Made by a program: the position numbers and the translations under genes | Origin: Venturia oleaginea | Taxonomy: Eukaryota; Ascomycota; Dothideomycetes; Venturiales; Venturiaceae | Assembly: GCA_013176395.1 (NCBI GenBank) | Contig: JABMLP010000012.1 | Span: forward strand, 248,001-312,000 | Length of the DNA stretch: 64,000 nucleotides | Direction: 5' to 3' | Part shown: positions 53,601-63,110 of the stretch, in pieces | How positions within the stretch are numbered: the stretch's first letter is position 1 | How the letters are laid out: each line of letters begins with the position of its first letter | The notes under the pieces: model-generated | Database searches by the model: none | Told to the model about the DNA's origin: nothing | What the model saw: only the letters and a program-made list of their open reading frames with translations

Positions 53601-53632
53601 CTATCGAGGATGCGCAAGCGCATCCTCGATAG
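53601..53632. repeat. 32-bp perfect palindrome with 2-nt loop
   Basis: CTATCGAGGATGCGC, AA, then its exact reverse complement. It spans the last kinase codons (EDALAHPR) and the TAG stop. It would form a strong 15-bp hairpin in DNA or RNA. Confidence 0.95.
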
Positions 53633-54763
53633 ATGGCCGCTCGGTTGGCTCCACGACAAGAAGATATTCAATGAAGTCGATAAGCTCGGATGAAACATCG
53701 GTCTGGACCAGAGCCTCCCGAAGGGATGGAGGTAGCCCGTCAAGATATGACGTCGACTTCATAAAGTGCGCGGCTACAAGCCAGTCCATAATCCATGGCT
53801 CTTGAATTCCTGGAGCCCGTAGTGGTGAGCCTCGCAATAGACCAGACTGCCTCATTGACCTCTTTGGAGAGGTTAGTCTTGACCGTACGTCCACCTACTC
53901 CGAATATGATCTTCGCGGCCATCCAATGGGCCAACTGTGAATGTTATTGGATACCCTTGCACGGCTTAGGTTAGGCAAGCTTACGCTAACTCCGAGAGAC
54001 CAAATATCAGCTGCCGGAGTGAGACCCTCACCCTTCCAGGTCTCTGGTGCTCTAATTGCGTCATCCTGAGGTCGGAACTTTAAGTATGGACGCGGGGGAT
54101 CGTAAACTATACTGCCTGGTGATGTTAGATAGTGGTTTGAGAATTCTCCAGATGTCGAGTTACATACACCACTCCAGATCTGCCAACTTTACAACGGGTG
54201 TCGGGCTAGAAAATCCAGTAATCAGGATATCGTTGGGGTTTAGGTCTGTAAGAATTAGTAACAAAAGTCAGTGGTTCCGCTTCTTGAGTACGTATTTCAG
54301 ATTCATACTTGCCTGCGTGAACGCTAGCACATTGTCCATCCATGTCACTGAATGCTCTGAGCCTATTGAGACACGACCTCGCGACGGTCTTGAAAATCCT
54401 GGTTTTGGCTTGCACACTCTCGTCCTTGGTATCCCAGAGCGTGTGGTCCATCCACTCAAATACCAGGCACTGGTTCTCGCCATCTTGATTGTGTTCCCGC
54501 AAGGAACGAATGAACAGACAGTTCCGAATACAGCGATATGAATATGCATTGCTATCAACCTTAAACATGGCTTTAGATTTGATAGGCGATTTGATAGCTA
54601 CATTGCATTTAGTTAACAGATATGCAAGTTAGAGGAGGAGAGGTGCAGACAATGTAGAAGTGCCTTCAATCTTCGCCTGAAAGACACTCAGTGTTAGCGT
54701 CTCTATAATCTGATAGGAGCCTTTTAAGCCCCTGACAACTTGATTGATATTGAAAGGCGCCAT
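53601..54763 (-). pseudogene. Protein kinase-like gene, probably degenerate
   Basis: From ATG 54763 (MAPFNINQVVRGLKG) minus-strand pieces of one kinase domain appear in order: a glycine-loop region, VAIKSP (catalytic Lys), CLVFEWMDHTLW, HADLNPNDIL (catalytic loop with Asp), KLADLEW in place of DFG, AIRAPETWKG (APE), AADIWSLGV, and after a gap LIDFIEYLLVVEPTERPSIEDALAHP. At least three introns have good sites (for example GTAAGT...TACAG at about 54318-54250, GTATGT...CACCAG at about 54165-54115, and GTAAGC...CACAG at about 53983-53937). The first join (near 54640-54600) and the stretch near 53850 do not keep frame, and the altered DFG suggests weak or no catalysis. It resembles the large group of divergent fungal kinase-like proteins. 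A perfect palindrome covers its last codons and stop. Confidence 0.6.
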
Positions 54764-54842
54764 TTCGGAGAAGGAAGTGGGTGTGGCGATGTTATGTCTT
54801 ATAGTATAGGGGGCATAGGAGACGGACGTGGATAGATAATAT

Positions 54843-55798
54843 ATTCGGCTAATGAATGTACACCCACAATCATCGATTTTTCGGACTATTGCATACATGA
54901 TTGCGACGATTGCAATTATTGTATGTTCAATGACTATTACATACATACAATTCTGTAGCAATCAACACAATTAATATAGTTATAGTCAACACAGTGGAGG
55001 GCAACTTAACGTGCAAACTTCTGCTCAAAACCCCGATTTCAGCAACACCAACAACCTCAAATTACATCTATGGCGACACTATTATCAAGCCAGGCGCTGT
55101 CCCAGCGCTCTCAAAAACCTCCTGCACCTGAAGATATCCTTCTCTATCCAACGCTCCAGCTTGGAATGACTTTCGAGACTCTTGAGGAAGCCAAAAACCT
55201 CATTACCGACGCGATTGCGGCCGCCAATGAGTCTTTTAACGTTAAGAACAGCAAGCCCCAGTTCTGGCAACTCGAATGCCGTGGTCGTGAGAAGCATACA
55301 TGCCATTTCGCAATACGAGTAGCCCTCGTAGGCAAGCCAAAGGAGTGGAAGTTACGACAACTTAAGAAGCATACGTGTCCGCTATCCTGTGCATTCTGCG
55401 GCTCAAAAAACCATATGAGTGACGCCTGCGATGCCAGCGAGATTGGTAGGGACATTGAGTTGTTATCGTAGAAAGAATGAGCGATTTTGAGGCGGCCGGC
55501 AGTATGCACAGCGGCCTCAATACGGTTCTGAGCGAGATATTTGAGTTGAGTCGATTGCCGTGTAGTTTGAGTTTGTACATTAGGCGTAATGCCCCTGAGA
55601 TTGGCTTCGATTACAGCAGCGACTCTATGCAATGAATGGCTGAACCTTTTGGCCTCAAACATATAATCAGTGACTATCGCATACAATTAATGACTAAAAC
55701 ATACACGAATTTGTCTTCATGCCAAATGATTGTACTAGTCATTGCGTGTATGTGCTGGTCCGAAAAATCGATGGTTGTGGGTGTACAGTCATTAGCCG
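54843..55798. mobile_element. Short TIR DNA transposon (about 956 bp)
   Basis: Terminal inverted repeats of 41 bp lie at 54846-54886 and 55758-55798 (start CGGCTAATG, end TTTTTCGGAC) and differ at two positions. The 7-bp ATAATAT flanks both sides (54836-54842, 55799-55805) as a likely target duplication; on the left three bases separate it from the repeat. The interior carries one ORF with a MuDR-like zinc domain and no transposase catalytic region. It is a non-autonomous element, perhaps of the Mutator superfamily, inserted 80 bp upstream of the kinase-like gene. Confidence 0.75.
55070..55471 (+). CDS. MuDR/FAR1-like zinc-domain protein inside the TIR element
   Basis: A 133-residue frame from ATG 55070 (MATLLSSQALSQRSQK). 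It has the layout of the N-terminal DNA-binding domain of Mutator-like transposases: TFETLEEAKNLITDAI, a central LECRGREKHTCHFAIRV with two Cys, and WKLRQLKKHTCPLSC with His-x-Cys. A further CAFCGSKNHMSDAC (C-x2-C-x4-H-x4-C) knuckle follows. The MULE catalytic domain is absent, so the frame is a transposase N-terminus left in a deletion derivative, or a captured domain. It may still bind the element ends. Opposite-strand frames here are ignored. Confidence 0.55.
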   Translation: MATLLSSQALSQRSQKPPAPEDILLYPTLQLGMTFETLEEAKNLITDAIAAANESFNVKNSKPQFWQLECRGREKHTCHFAIRVALVGKPKEWKLRQLKKHTCPLSCAFCGSKNHMSDACDASEIGRDIELLS

Positions 55799-55805
55799 AT
55801 AATAT

Positions 55806-56140
55806 CAGTTAACTTATTGCATAGGCACCGACTAGTAAGGTAATGACTCAGTTAATACCACCTAGAACCGACCAATGAATACCTATCTACCTACTAGGTG
55901 CGACTACGCTAGATGTCTTCAACCTTCCCGGAGTGCAGGGCTTATTATTTTGTACTGCTAGAGAGGAAGAATTCGCGTCGAAGAAGGATACAGGAAATTA
56001 AGCGAAAGGGGTGTCGAAGGATGCAGAGGCCAGCCGTCGGTTATGGTGTTAGAGTCTTCCTGAGCAGTTCACCTGCGTATTATAGCGAACGAGTAAGATG
56101 TGTGCAGAGAAATTGAGGAGCCTCGCTTACAGCCTTGGTA
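55806..56140. other. Spacer between two DNA transposons
   Basis: No gene is supported. It contains a second copy of the CGAACGAGTAAGAT motif near 56085. Confidence 0.4.
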
Positions 56141-57424
56141 CAAGAGCTGTGCATGAACGGGCTGACACCCCCCCCCTTGTCAATTTTGTCTCAGTCATGA
56201 AGCTAGCAAAATGAAGCACACTTTGTATACATTACCACTTAGTGTGGCCGCCATTAGCTGCGATGACGGCTTGTACGCGCTCAGGCATCTCTTCTATATA
56301 CTTAACAAAGTCATCTAGCTCAAGTTTAGCCCATTCTTCCTCAAGATACTGTCGTACATCTGCTTCCGAGTACGGAAAGCGCCTCCCAATTCTATATTTT
56401 AACAGCCGCCAGACATTCTCAATTGGGTTGAGATCTGGTGAGTTAGCTGGCCAAGTCATCCTATTAAGGTTGTACTGAGAGTGTACTGCCTGAGTAAGCC
56501 TAGCCGTATGTACGGAGGCGTTATCTTCCATCAAGATTGCTCGAAAGTAGCCTCCTATATGCTTCATGTCGTGAATATGACTATATACCCCTGGCAGAAT
56601 ATGCTCAGAGTATATAGCAGCAGTAACCTTGCCCCAAGCCTTCTCACAAACTACAAGAGGTCCCTTTGTTGTCCCAGAAATACAGCCATGAGCCATCCAA
56701 GAAGAATAACCTCGAAACTTTGGTAATAAGCAAGAAGGTTCATACTTCTCCTCAGGCCTCCTTGTTACGTATATGACGCCAAAGCCTCCTATTGTAAAAG
56801 ATGCCTCGTCTGTCCAGAGGACACGTTTCCACTGCTCAAAGTCCCAATGTTGTGACGTATTGCCCATTGCAGTCTTGCCGCTCGGTGCGCCTCCGTAAGA
56901 AGAGGCTTCTCGACGGCGATACGGCGGAAGAATCTCTCGCATTTAAAGGCTTGAAAAAGGGTTCTCCGGCAGGCTTGAATACCCTCAATCGAGGCAATCT
57001 GCTCAAGCGGCATTCGTCGGTGTAGAGCATCCTGGGTAGCTCGGTTGATTAGACGGTGGCGGCGGTGGATTGTAAGCATAAATGGCCTGCCAGGTGGCTT
57101 ACGAGGAGTATAATAGCCTTCTTGAATACAAAGAATAACCGTAGATCGAGCAAGGCGAAGCTTTCGAGCGATTTGGGTCTTGTTCCATTCTGCAAGGTGG
57201 TATAAGGTGAGGATCTGAGTACGCTCGCGCTCAGAGAGACGTTGGCCTTTCGGCCGCTCAGGATCACGAAATGATTGACGGTTCTTATGCTTGCCAGGCA
57301 TTTGAAGCTGTATAATGAAGAATATGAGGTGATAGTAAAGGTAGAGTCTGCTTTATTTTGCTAGCTTCATGACTGAGACAAAATTGACAGGGGGGGGTGT
57401 CAGCCCGTTCATGCACAGCACTTG
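56141..57424. mobile_element. Tc1/mariner transposon (1284 bp)
   Basis: Terminal inverted repeats of about 72 bp (start CAAG[A/T]GCTGTGCATGAACG, then a C-rich run of 9 on the left and 8 on the right) are flanked by the TA dinucleotide at 56139-56140 and 57425-57426, as expected for this superfamily. A single minus-strand transposase lies inside. Near-identical ends indicate a fairly recent insertion. Confidence 0.93.
56232..57301 (-). pseudogene. Tc1/mariner transposase, one frameshift
   Basis: From ATG 57301 (MPGKHKNRQSFRDPERP) the frame encodes helix-turn-helix DNA-binding domains (ERTQILTLYHLAEWNKTQIA; ARSTVILCIQ). Near 56860, between RLQWAIRHN and WDFEQWKRVLWTDEASF, one base seems lost in an A run, and the catalytic domain continues in the next frame to 56232. 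The catalytic triad is visible as WTDEASF, LMEDNASVH and NSPDLNPIENVW, the DD34E arrangement (pattern SPDLNPIEN). Apart from this frameshift no stop was seen, about 355 residues in all. It could not make a full transposase unless supplied in trans or by frameshifting. Confidence 0.9.
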
Positions 57425-57619
57425 TAGTACTCGAAGCGAAACAAGGCGCGTGAACTACGTCATAGGTAGGCAGGCTGCAGGCTGAGCGCGTCAGTCAATT
57501 GAACAACAAAACCTGCTGCATCGCGATCACCAAGCTCAAGGAATATATAAACCCTCGTCTCTCGAACCCCACCTTCTCACCTTGTCACCTATTCAACCAC
57601 CTTCCATACAATCATCGCC

Positions 57620-58158
57620 ATGGGTCTCTTTGGCAACAAGAATCCCCCTCCACAAACCATCACAACGACAACAACCCATCACCCCGAGAAACGCTCAAGC
57701 GGCATGTTCGGTCGCAACAAATCTGTCTCCCCGGCCACAACCCAACACACCCAAACTCACAACGAGAAAAGTCGTCTCTTCGGCTCCAAACCCCGTACAA
57801 ACTCTGTTTCTCCTCCTCCCTCAACCACCAAATCTCATCATGACAATGGTGGCCTCTTACATCGCAATAATGAAGATTCTTCCATCACCAATGCTCGTAC
57901 ACGTGTTATGAATGCCGAGGCTGCGGAGAGGGAAGCAGATAAAGCTCTCGTTACTGCTAGGGCCGCTGTGAGACATGCTAGGGAGGATGTGAAGAGGCTT
58001 GAGCTCGAGGCCGCGGAGGAGGCGAGGTTGGCGAAGATCAAACAGGGTCAGGCTGCTAGTCTGAGTAAGAGAGGGAAGGCTCTTGGTCGTAAGTCTCGAT
58101 TCTCTTCTGATTGACATGAGTAAATGCTGACCAATCTTCAGGCCACGACCATGTTTAA
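57620..58158 (+). CDS. Small Ala/Glu-rich coiled-coil protein of unknown function
   Basis: Exons 57620-58088 and 58142-58158, with a 53-bp intron (GTAAGT...CTTCAG), give 161 residues. The start is MGLFGNKNPPPQTITTTT. The first half is Thr/Ser/Pro/His-rich and disordered with repeated FG-K motifs (LFGNK, MFGRNK, LFGSK). The second half is an amphipathic Ala/Glu/Lys helix (AEAAEREADKALVTARAAVR and onward) typical of a coiled coil. Splicing replaces the tail KSRFSSD by the end LGRHDHV. I do not recognise a named family. A Gly at position 2 might suit N-myristoylation, which is inference. The frame is intact. Confidence 0.75.
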
Positions 58159-59221
58159 GCCTCCAACTTGAGATTTTGAGGAGAATGAGTATCGATACCC
58201 TGGAGAAGCGATGATGTACTTGCAGGATTTAGTGGGTGGCAGCGAGGAGTTACGGTTTCTTTTTTGGTGAAGCATGACGAAGCATGTATGATAATGTCAT
58301 GTTGTATGGGAAACGACAAACCTTTGGAAGAATCATTGGCATTTAGCCAAATTGAAAATCTGCTTCAGTATCTGCTTGCTACCAGCTGTCGACTTTGAGT
58401 ATTCCATCAAAACGTGCCACTCGCAGGAGGTAACGGATGGTATAGGGTGCCTGGTTCCTGAATCAGCCGGTTTCAAGTTCGCCTAAACAAGGTCCGAGAA
58501 GGTGAGAAATGTCCAATCCATAAAATGCAACGGTGCCAACAACGTGTATCTCCCACGATCTATACTCTTTCCTCCGCGTTTTTCTCTCTTCGAAATCTCA
58601 TCATTCGTAAGCTTATACGAGATATCCCGCACTAAAGCCCCATAACACCTTTTATCCAAGAAACCCACGTGTGGGACCTTCCCCTAGTATGGACTGGTTG
58701 GCGATGATGAAGTTACGGGTTTCGTTACTAATGTGAACCCCACTCAGTCATGTTTCCTCTTTTAGAAGTCCAAATTGACAACCGAGAAGGCTGCCGGCGC
58801 TCCGACATCCCATATCCAGGCACGTGGCAGGTTAATTTACAAGGCGATCCTCGGACACAAAACCCGGGTGAAAAGTTCAGCGACGCTTAATTATTACGAG
58901 ATTCTTTGCCCTTATCAACACCATCGATTCCTGGATTTGACCCATCCGCCAATGAGATGGGTAACTTCTAAATTGAGGAGTGGGATTCTTCCAAGAATGG
59001 CCTATAGATCTATGATATCATATCTCAACAGCATTGTTGAGCTGGTCGTTGCGGAGGCTGCATAAGCATATCCCCAGTATCCATTTTAGCAATGAGAGTT
59101 ACTATATAGTGCCGCCAAACCATTCACCCAAGTGCGCAGCTACCGACGACCTAAGCAAAAGTATCGTAGATTCGACGACGGAGAAAGCGAAGCTAAGAAA
59201 TCCAAACATATTCTAATCATC
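58159..59221. other. Intergenic region
   Basis: About 1 kb without a supported gene. It includes the presumed promoter of the small secreted protein at 59222. Confidence 0.45.
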
Positions 59222-59619
59222 ATGAAGCTCATTTACTCCTTTTCCACCATCCTCTTTCTGGCCCCTTTCGTAGCCTCCTCAGTAAGCACCCCTCCTACAC
59301 AATAACACACAATTCTTTTCACCCACCCATCGACATACTAACAGATACAACCCATAGTGCTCACCCGATTCCCAATGCTGCTACCGAAACCAAGACGCTT
59401 GTTCCGATCACGGCGGGCTGAACTGGTGCTACGAAAACAAACGCAGTGGATGGGTCGAATGCAGTTCCTATGTGAAAAAGTATTGTGTAAGTTAACCAAC
59501 CCAATAGGACTGTCGAACAGTAGTGCTTAATTAAATGGCGATGGTAGGATGCGCATTGTTGTAACTTTTCCGGCAATTCGAAAGTCAATGGGGGAAAACC
59601 ATATGGTGTTAAATGTTAA
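59222..59619 (+). CDS. Small cysteine-rich secreted protein
   Basis: Three short exons, 59222-59281, 59358-59486 and 59548-59619, all in phase 0, give 86 residues. Introns are 76 bp (GTAAGC...CATAG) and 61 bp (GTAAGT...GGTAG). Exon 1 is a complete signal peptide (MKLIYSFSTILFLAPFVASS). The mature part has ten Cys in 66 residues, including two CC pairs (QCCYRN, HCCNFS), and ends in Cys (YGVKC), so up to five disulfides are possible. Small size, secretion signal and even Cys count resemble fungal effectors or antimicrobial peptides. No named family is recognised, so the role is inference. The regular exon phases and the spliced Cys pattern support a real gene. Confidence 0.75.
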
Positions 59620-60189
59620 TTGTAATTAGAGATGCAGCGAGTGGATTGTTGTAGACGATGGGGAAGAAGGGAAATTAATTGTGAATTTGGTCGCGTATCG
59701 TTAATTAGCTTGTCAAATTATGTTGGACTGTACCTAGATACTCAGAAGCAATGTTGTGTCAAGATAGGGCTCTCCCATTTCAGATCGGCCCCGATGAAGC
59801 GCTGGAGATCGGGATGCCAGGATTATGGCGATGTCGAACTCAAAGTGGAGATGATGTACTATTTCTGGCCAAAAAGTGTATGGTGAGGGAGGAAGAGAAG
59901 GTTTTCTCATGGAGAGAAGCCTTGTATCTGAACACAAGTATATCATGCTCGGGAATTTTGCAAGTGGAGGATTTCAAGCAGTCATCTAAAAAAGATAAGA
60001 TACAAGAAGTCGCTACGATCCAGGAGAATCTGGCCTGCGTATGATGATTTAGCTGAGCCTGTACTTTCAAACGTTTCTATAGTTCAACCCACCACTGTCT
60101 TCCCAATCGCGATGGACCGTAAATCAGTATAGCTATCTGTAGATGCAATATCACCATCGCGCCACGCACATCTTTCAACTGCGTTTGCT
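59620..60189. other. Intergenic region
   Basis: No gene is supported between the secreted-protein gene and the convergent CCCH gene. Confidence 0.45.
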
Positions 60190-61816
60190 CTAGAAATGTG
60201 AGACAGCTTCACTTGTGCCGTCCGGAAAGTATTTATAGGCGGGTATCTGCAAATTAAGCAATCAGTAGATGTACGCCTTCAAAAGGGTAGTAATATATAC
60301 AAGATCAGTGCCATGAAACTTGGCAGAGAAGCAATCTCCCTCATAGTCGTAATGACCAGAGCGAAGCTCATTGGGACAACTATGACCCAGATAACAGGTC
60401 TCGTCATAACACCCAAGACCCTGCTTGCAAGCAATCGTTCTAGCTTGATAGCGCAAAGCGTTCATGAGTCCTGGGCTCAGCTGCTTTGCGTGAGAATACT
60501 TGAAGGGACAAATCTTGCCACAATTTCTGCCCAGGTAGAACTTGTTGCATAGTTTCGTAGTTCTTGTGATGATTTTCAGGTCGTCACGGTCCTGGTTCTT
60601 CAAGTAAGTAAGTGGGGCGTCGATGCGTTCGTCATTGGTATTCACACAGTATACGGTGCCAGGTGGTGGTGGAATCGTTCTCGTAGGCGCAATAGATATG
60701 TTTTTAGCATGAGAACCCGTTTTGGTCGCGGTCGCCCAGGAAGAGCCATCAGGATGGGTTGGAGCTGGTGCGGGTCTAGAAGCCAAAGTGGGTGGAGATC
60801 CAACAGTAGGAGGTGTAGAGATAGGAGCTGATTGGGGTGTGGCAAATCTCTCGGGAGATTGTCCTTCTTAAAAATGGCGTCAAAGGTCACCATTTTCATG
60901 CCCAGTGTCTTGTATTGATCTTGCGCGGGGAGCGTCTCTAGCAGAGTAATGCGGGCCGAGGTTTCGGAATCTTGTTCGTAAGGCCTAAGGATATTCATGT
61001 AGCCAGTATCATGTAAACCGGCAAAGATGATATGTTTGCACTGCTTGTTGGCGAGGAAAATTCGGAAAATTTCTGTGCCTCAAATCAGCACAAGCTTGAG
61101 AAGAGAAAAAAATACATAGCGACAAACCTCGAACTTTATGGTCGGCCTTTTCCTTACCCGCTCCAACATCTATGATATGGAAGAGGTCCTGGCTGTTGTT
61201 GAAGCCACGGGCGAAGTCATGAATAGCGGATGACCTCTGCAGAACCCCCAATCCAACGAGCTTCCCAGCGATGCCACCTGAGCTCACATACATGTTTACC
61301 ATAATAGGCAAGTCAGATCTAGGATAGAGAGTCTCTACATGTTTCTTAATGTCTGTATGCAGCAAAAAGGCGGTCTTTGCGCCCCCAGCAGCGCCATCCG
61401 CTACGAAAGTATCGTGGAAGTAAGCACCGTCTCCATCGATGAGAACTTGAACAAAACAGTTATTCGGAATGGAATTCTTTAAAGTAATGACGTCTTGGGT
61501 TTTAGCATTGCATTGTGTCTGCCAGTGGCGTCTAGAGCTCTTTTCAGCAACCAAGTCTTGGTTTGCGGCTTCAAGCTCAAGCTCGAGTTCCTTGAAGCGT
61601 TTCCATAGATCCTACATATGGTTAGTAAGACGAGAAGACTGATCCACGGATGTATACGATCGCATGATCCCAGTCGAGGACCCCGACACTCAAAGGCGGA
61701 AGACGACCAAACGAGGACTAGCACTGTAGCACAGAATTTACCGATGTCAACTTCTCACGATCAGCATCAGGCTTCTTGAAAGCCGCCAGACTCTCCTCGA
61801 TATTGGGAAAGGCCAT
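60190..61816 (-). pseudogene. CCCH zinc-finger protein with DUF7923-like domain; one frameshift
   Basis: Minus-strand exons 61816-61742, 61611-61128, 61072-60301 and 60246-60190. The start is MAFPNIEESLAAFKK and the end EAVSHF. A helical N-terminus (WKRFKELELELEAANQ) leads to a DUF7923-type domain (CFVQVLIDGDGAYFHDTF, MVNMYVSSGGIAGKL, HIIFAGLHDTGYMNIL). A Pro/Thr-rich linker follows, then CCCH fingers (KLCNKFYLGRNCGKICPFKYSH; ACKQGLGCYDETCYLGH). Proteins with this layout are fungal and presumed to bind RNA. In exon 3, near 60855-60862, a base is missing between DNLP and RFATPQSAP, which separates the two domains. As it is the only defect, it is either a recent mutation or a sequence error. 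All three introns have good sites. Confidence 0.8.
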
Positions 61817-62590
61817 GATACTGCTGAAAAGTATTGTTGTTGGTTGATGAGACAGAACCAAAACGGAGAGAAAAACCTTTGTGGGTTGATGATTACAGAA
61901 GATGGGGAGGCGGATACTAGGTGGAAGTCGAACAGAGTTACGAGAGGCTGGGAGACAAGCTTGCTTGCAATGGAAACAGAAAAATAGTCTTTCTTGATAT
62001 CAAATACAAAATTAATTCGATCGATTGAGATTAGCGCTGCAAATCAATTTTAGATAATCAATCAGAGGCCTTGAATTCTAATCAATCCAATCTACCCCAA
62101 GAATCGTCAGGATTCGATGGATTGGCTAGGGGTATGAATCCACGCGCAAATAACGGGATTTTTCAACCCATCTAAATTTTTCGTACATCTCAGCGTAGAC
62201 TGATGGATTGAAATAAGCGCCATATATTTTAAACCCAACCCATCTGTCTAATGTCTCGTATAAGCACTCACTCAACTAGCTTGTCGGAGAAATATATTCA
62301 ACTCTCTTCCCCCATCCTAGAAGGGATCAAATAAACATACAAAGAAAGAAATATCTCCCAGCGACATCGTAGATATCGACAGGGAAAGAAAGCCGCCGAA
62401 ATTGTGTTTTTTGAATGGCTCCAAAATGAATGATTCCTTCAAGACCAAATCAAATCTACTTGAATCTCCCAGTCTTCGTATCCAACAATCTCGGCCTCTT
62501 TCTTCACCTACTGATAGATGGTAGATTGATGAAGATATTATCCATCTCCCAGCCCAACCCTAAAACATTTAAATAAACATACAAAGAGAG
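61817..62590. other. Intergenic region
   Basis: Upstream region of the CCCH gene, without a supported coding frame. Its right end grades into the minisatellite. Confidence 0.45.
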
Positions 62591-63110
62591 AGAGAGACAG
62601 AGAGAGACAGAGAGAGACAGAGAGAGACAGAGAGAGACAGAGAGAGACAGAGAGAGACAGAGAGAGACAGAGAGAGACAGAGAGAGACAGAGAGAGACAG
62701 AGAGAGACAGAGAGAGACAGAGAGAGACAGAGAGAGACAGAGAGAGACAGAGAGAGACAGAGAGAGACAGAGAGAGACAGAGAGAGACAGAGAGAGACAG
62801 AGAGAGACAGAGAGAGACAGAGAGAGACAGAGAGAGACAGAGAGAGACAGAGAGAGACAGAGAGAGACAGAGAGAGACAGAGAGAGACAGAGAGAGACAG
62901 AGAGAGACAGAGAGAGACAGAGAGAGACAGAGAGAGACAGAGAGAGACAGAGAGAGACAGAGAGAGACAGAGAGAGACAGAGAGAGACAGAGAGAGACAG
63001 AGAGAGACAGAGAGAGACAGAGAGAGACAGAGAGAGACAGAGAGAGACAGAGAGAGACAGAGAGAGACAGAGAGAGACAGAGAGAGACAGAGAGAGACAG
63101 AGAGAGACAG
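62591..63110. repeat. Minisatellite of 52 units of 10 bp
   Basis: The unit AGAGAGACAG repeats 52 times without a visible variant, with short AG-rich ends on both sides (from about 62584 and to 63120). One strand is all purine except a single C per unit. The long open frame it creates on the minus strand (Leu-Ser/Val-Ser/Cys-Leu) is a by-product. Confidence 0.97.

Noticed and set aside
55144..55686. 180-codon minus frame in the TIR element
   Set aside because: It overlaps the better supported zinc-domain frame, shows no motif, and is a shadow.
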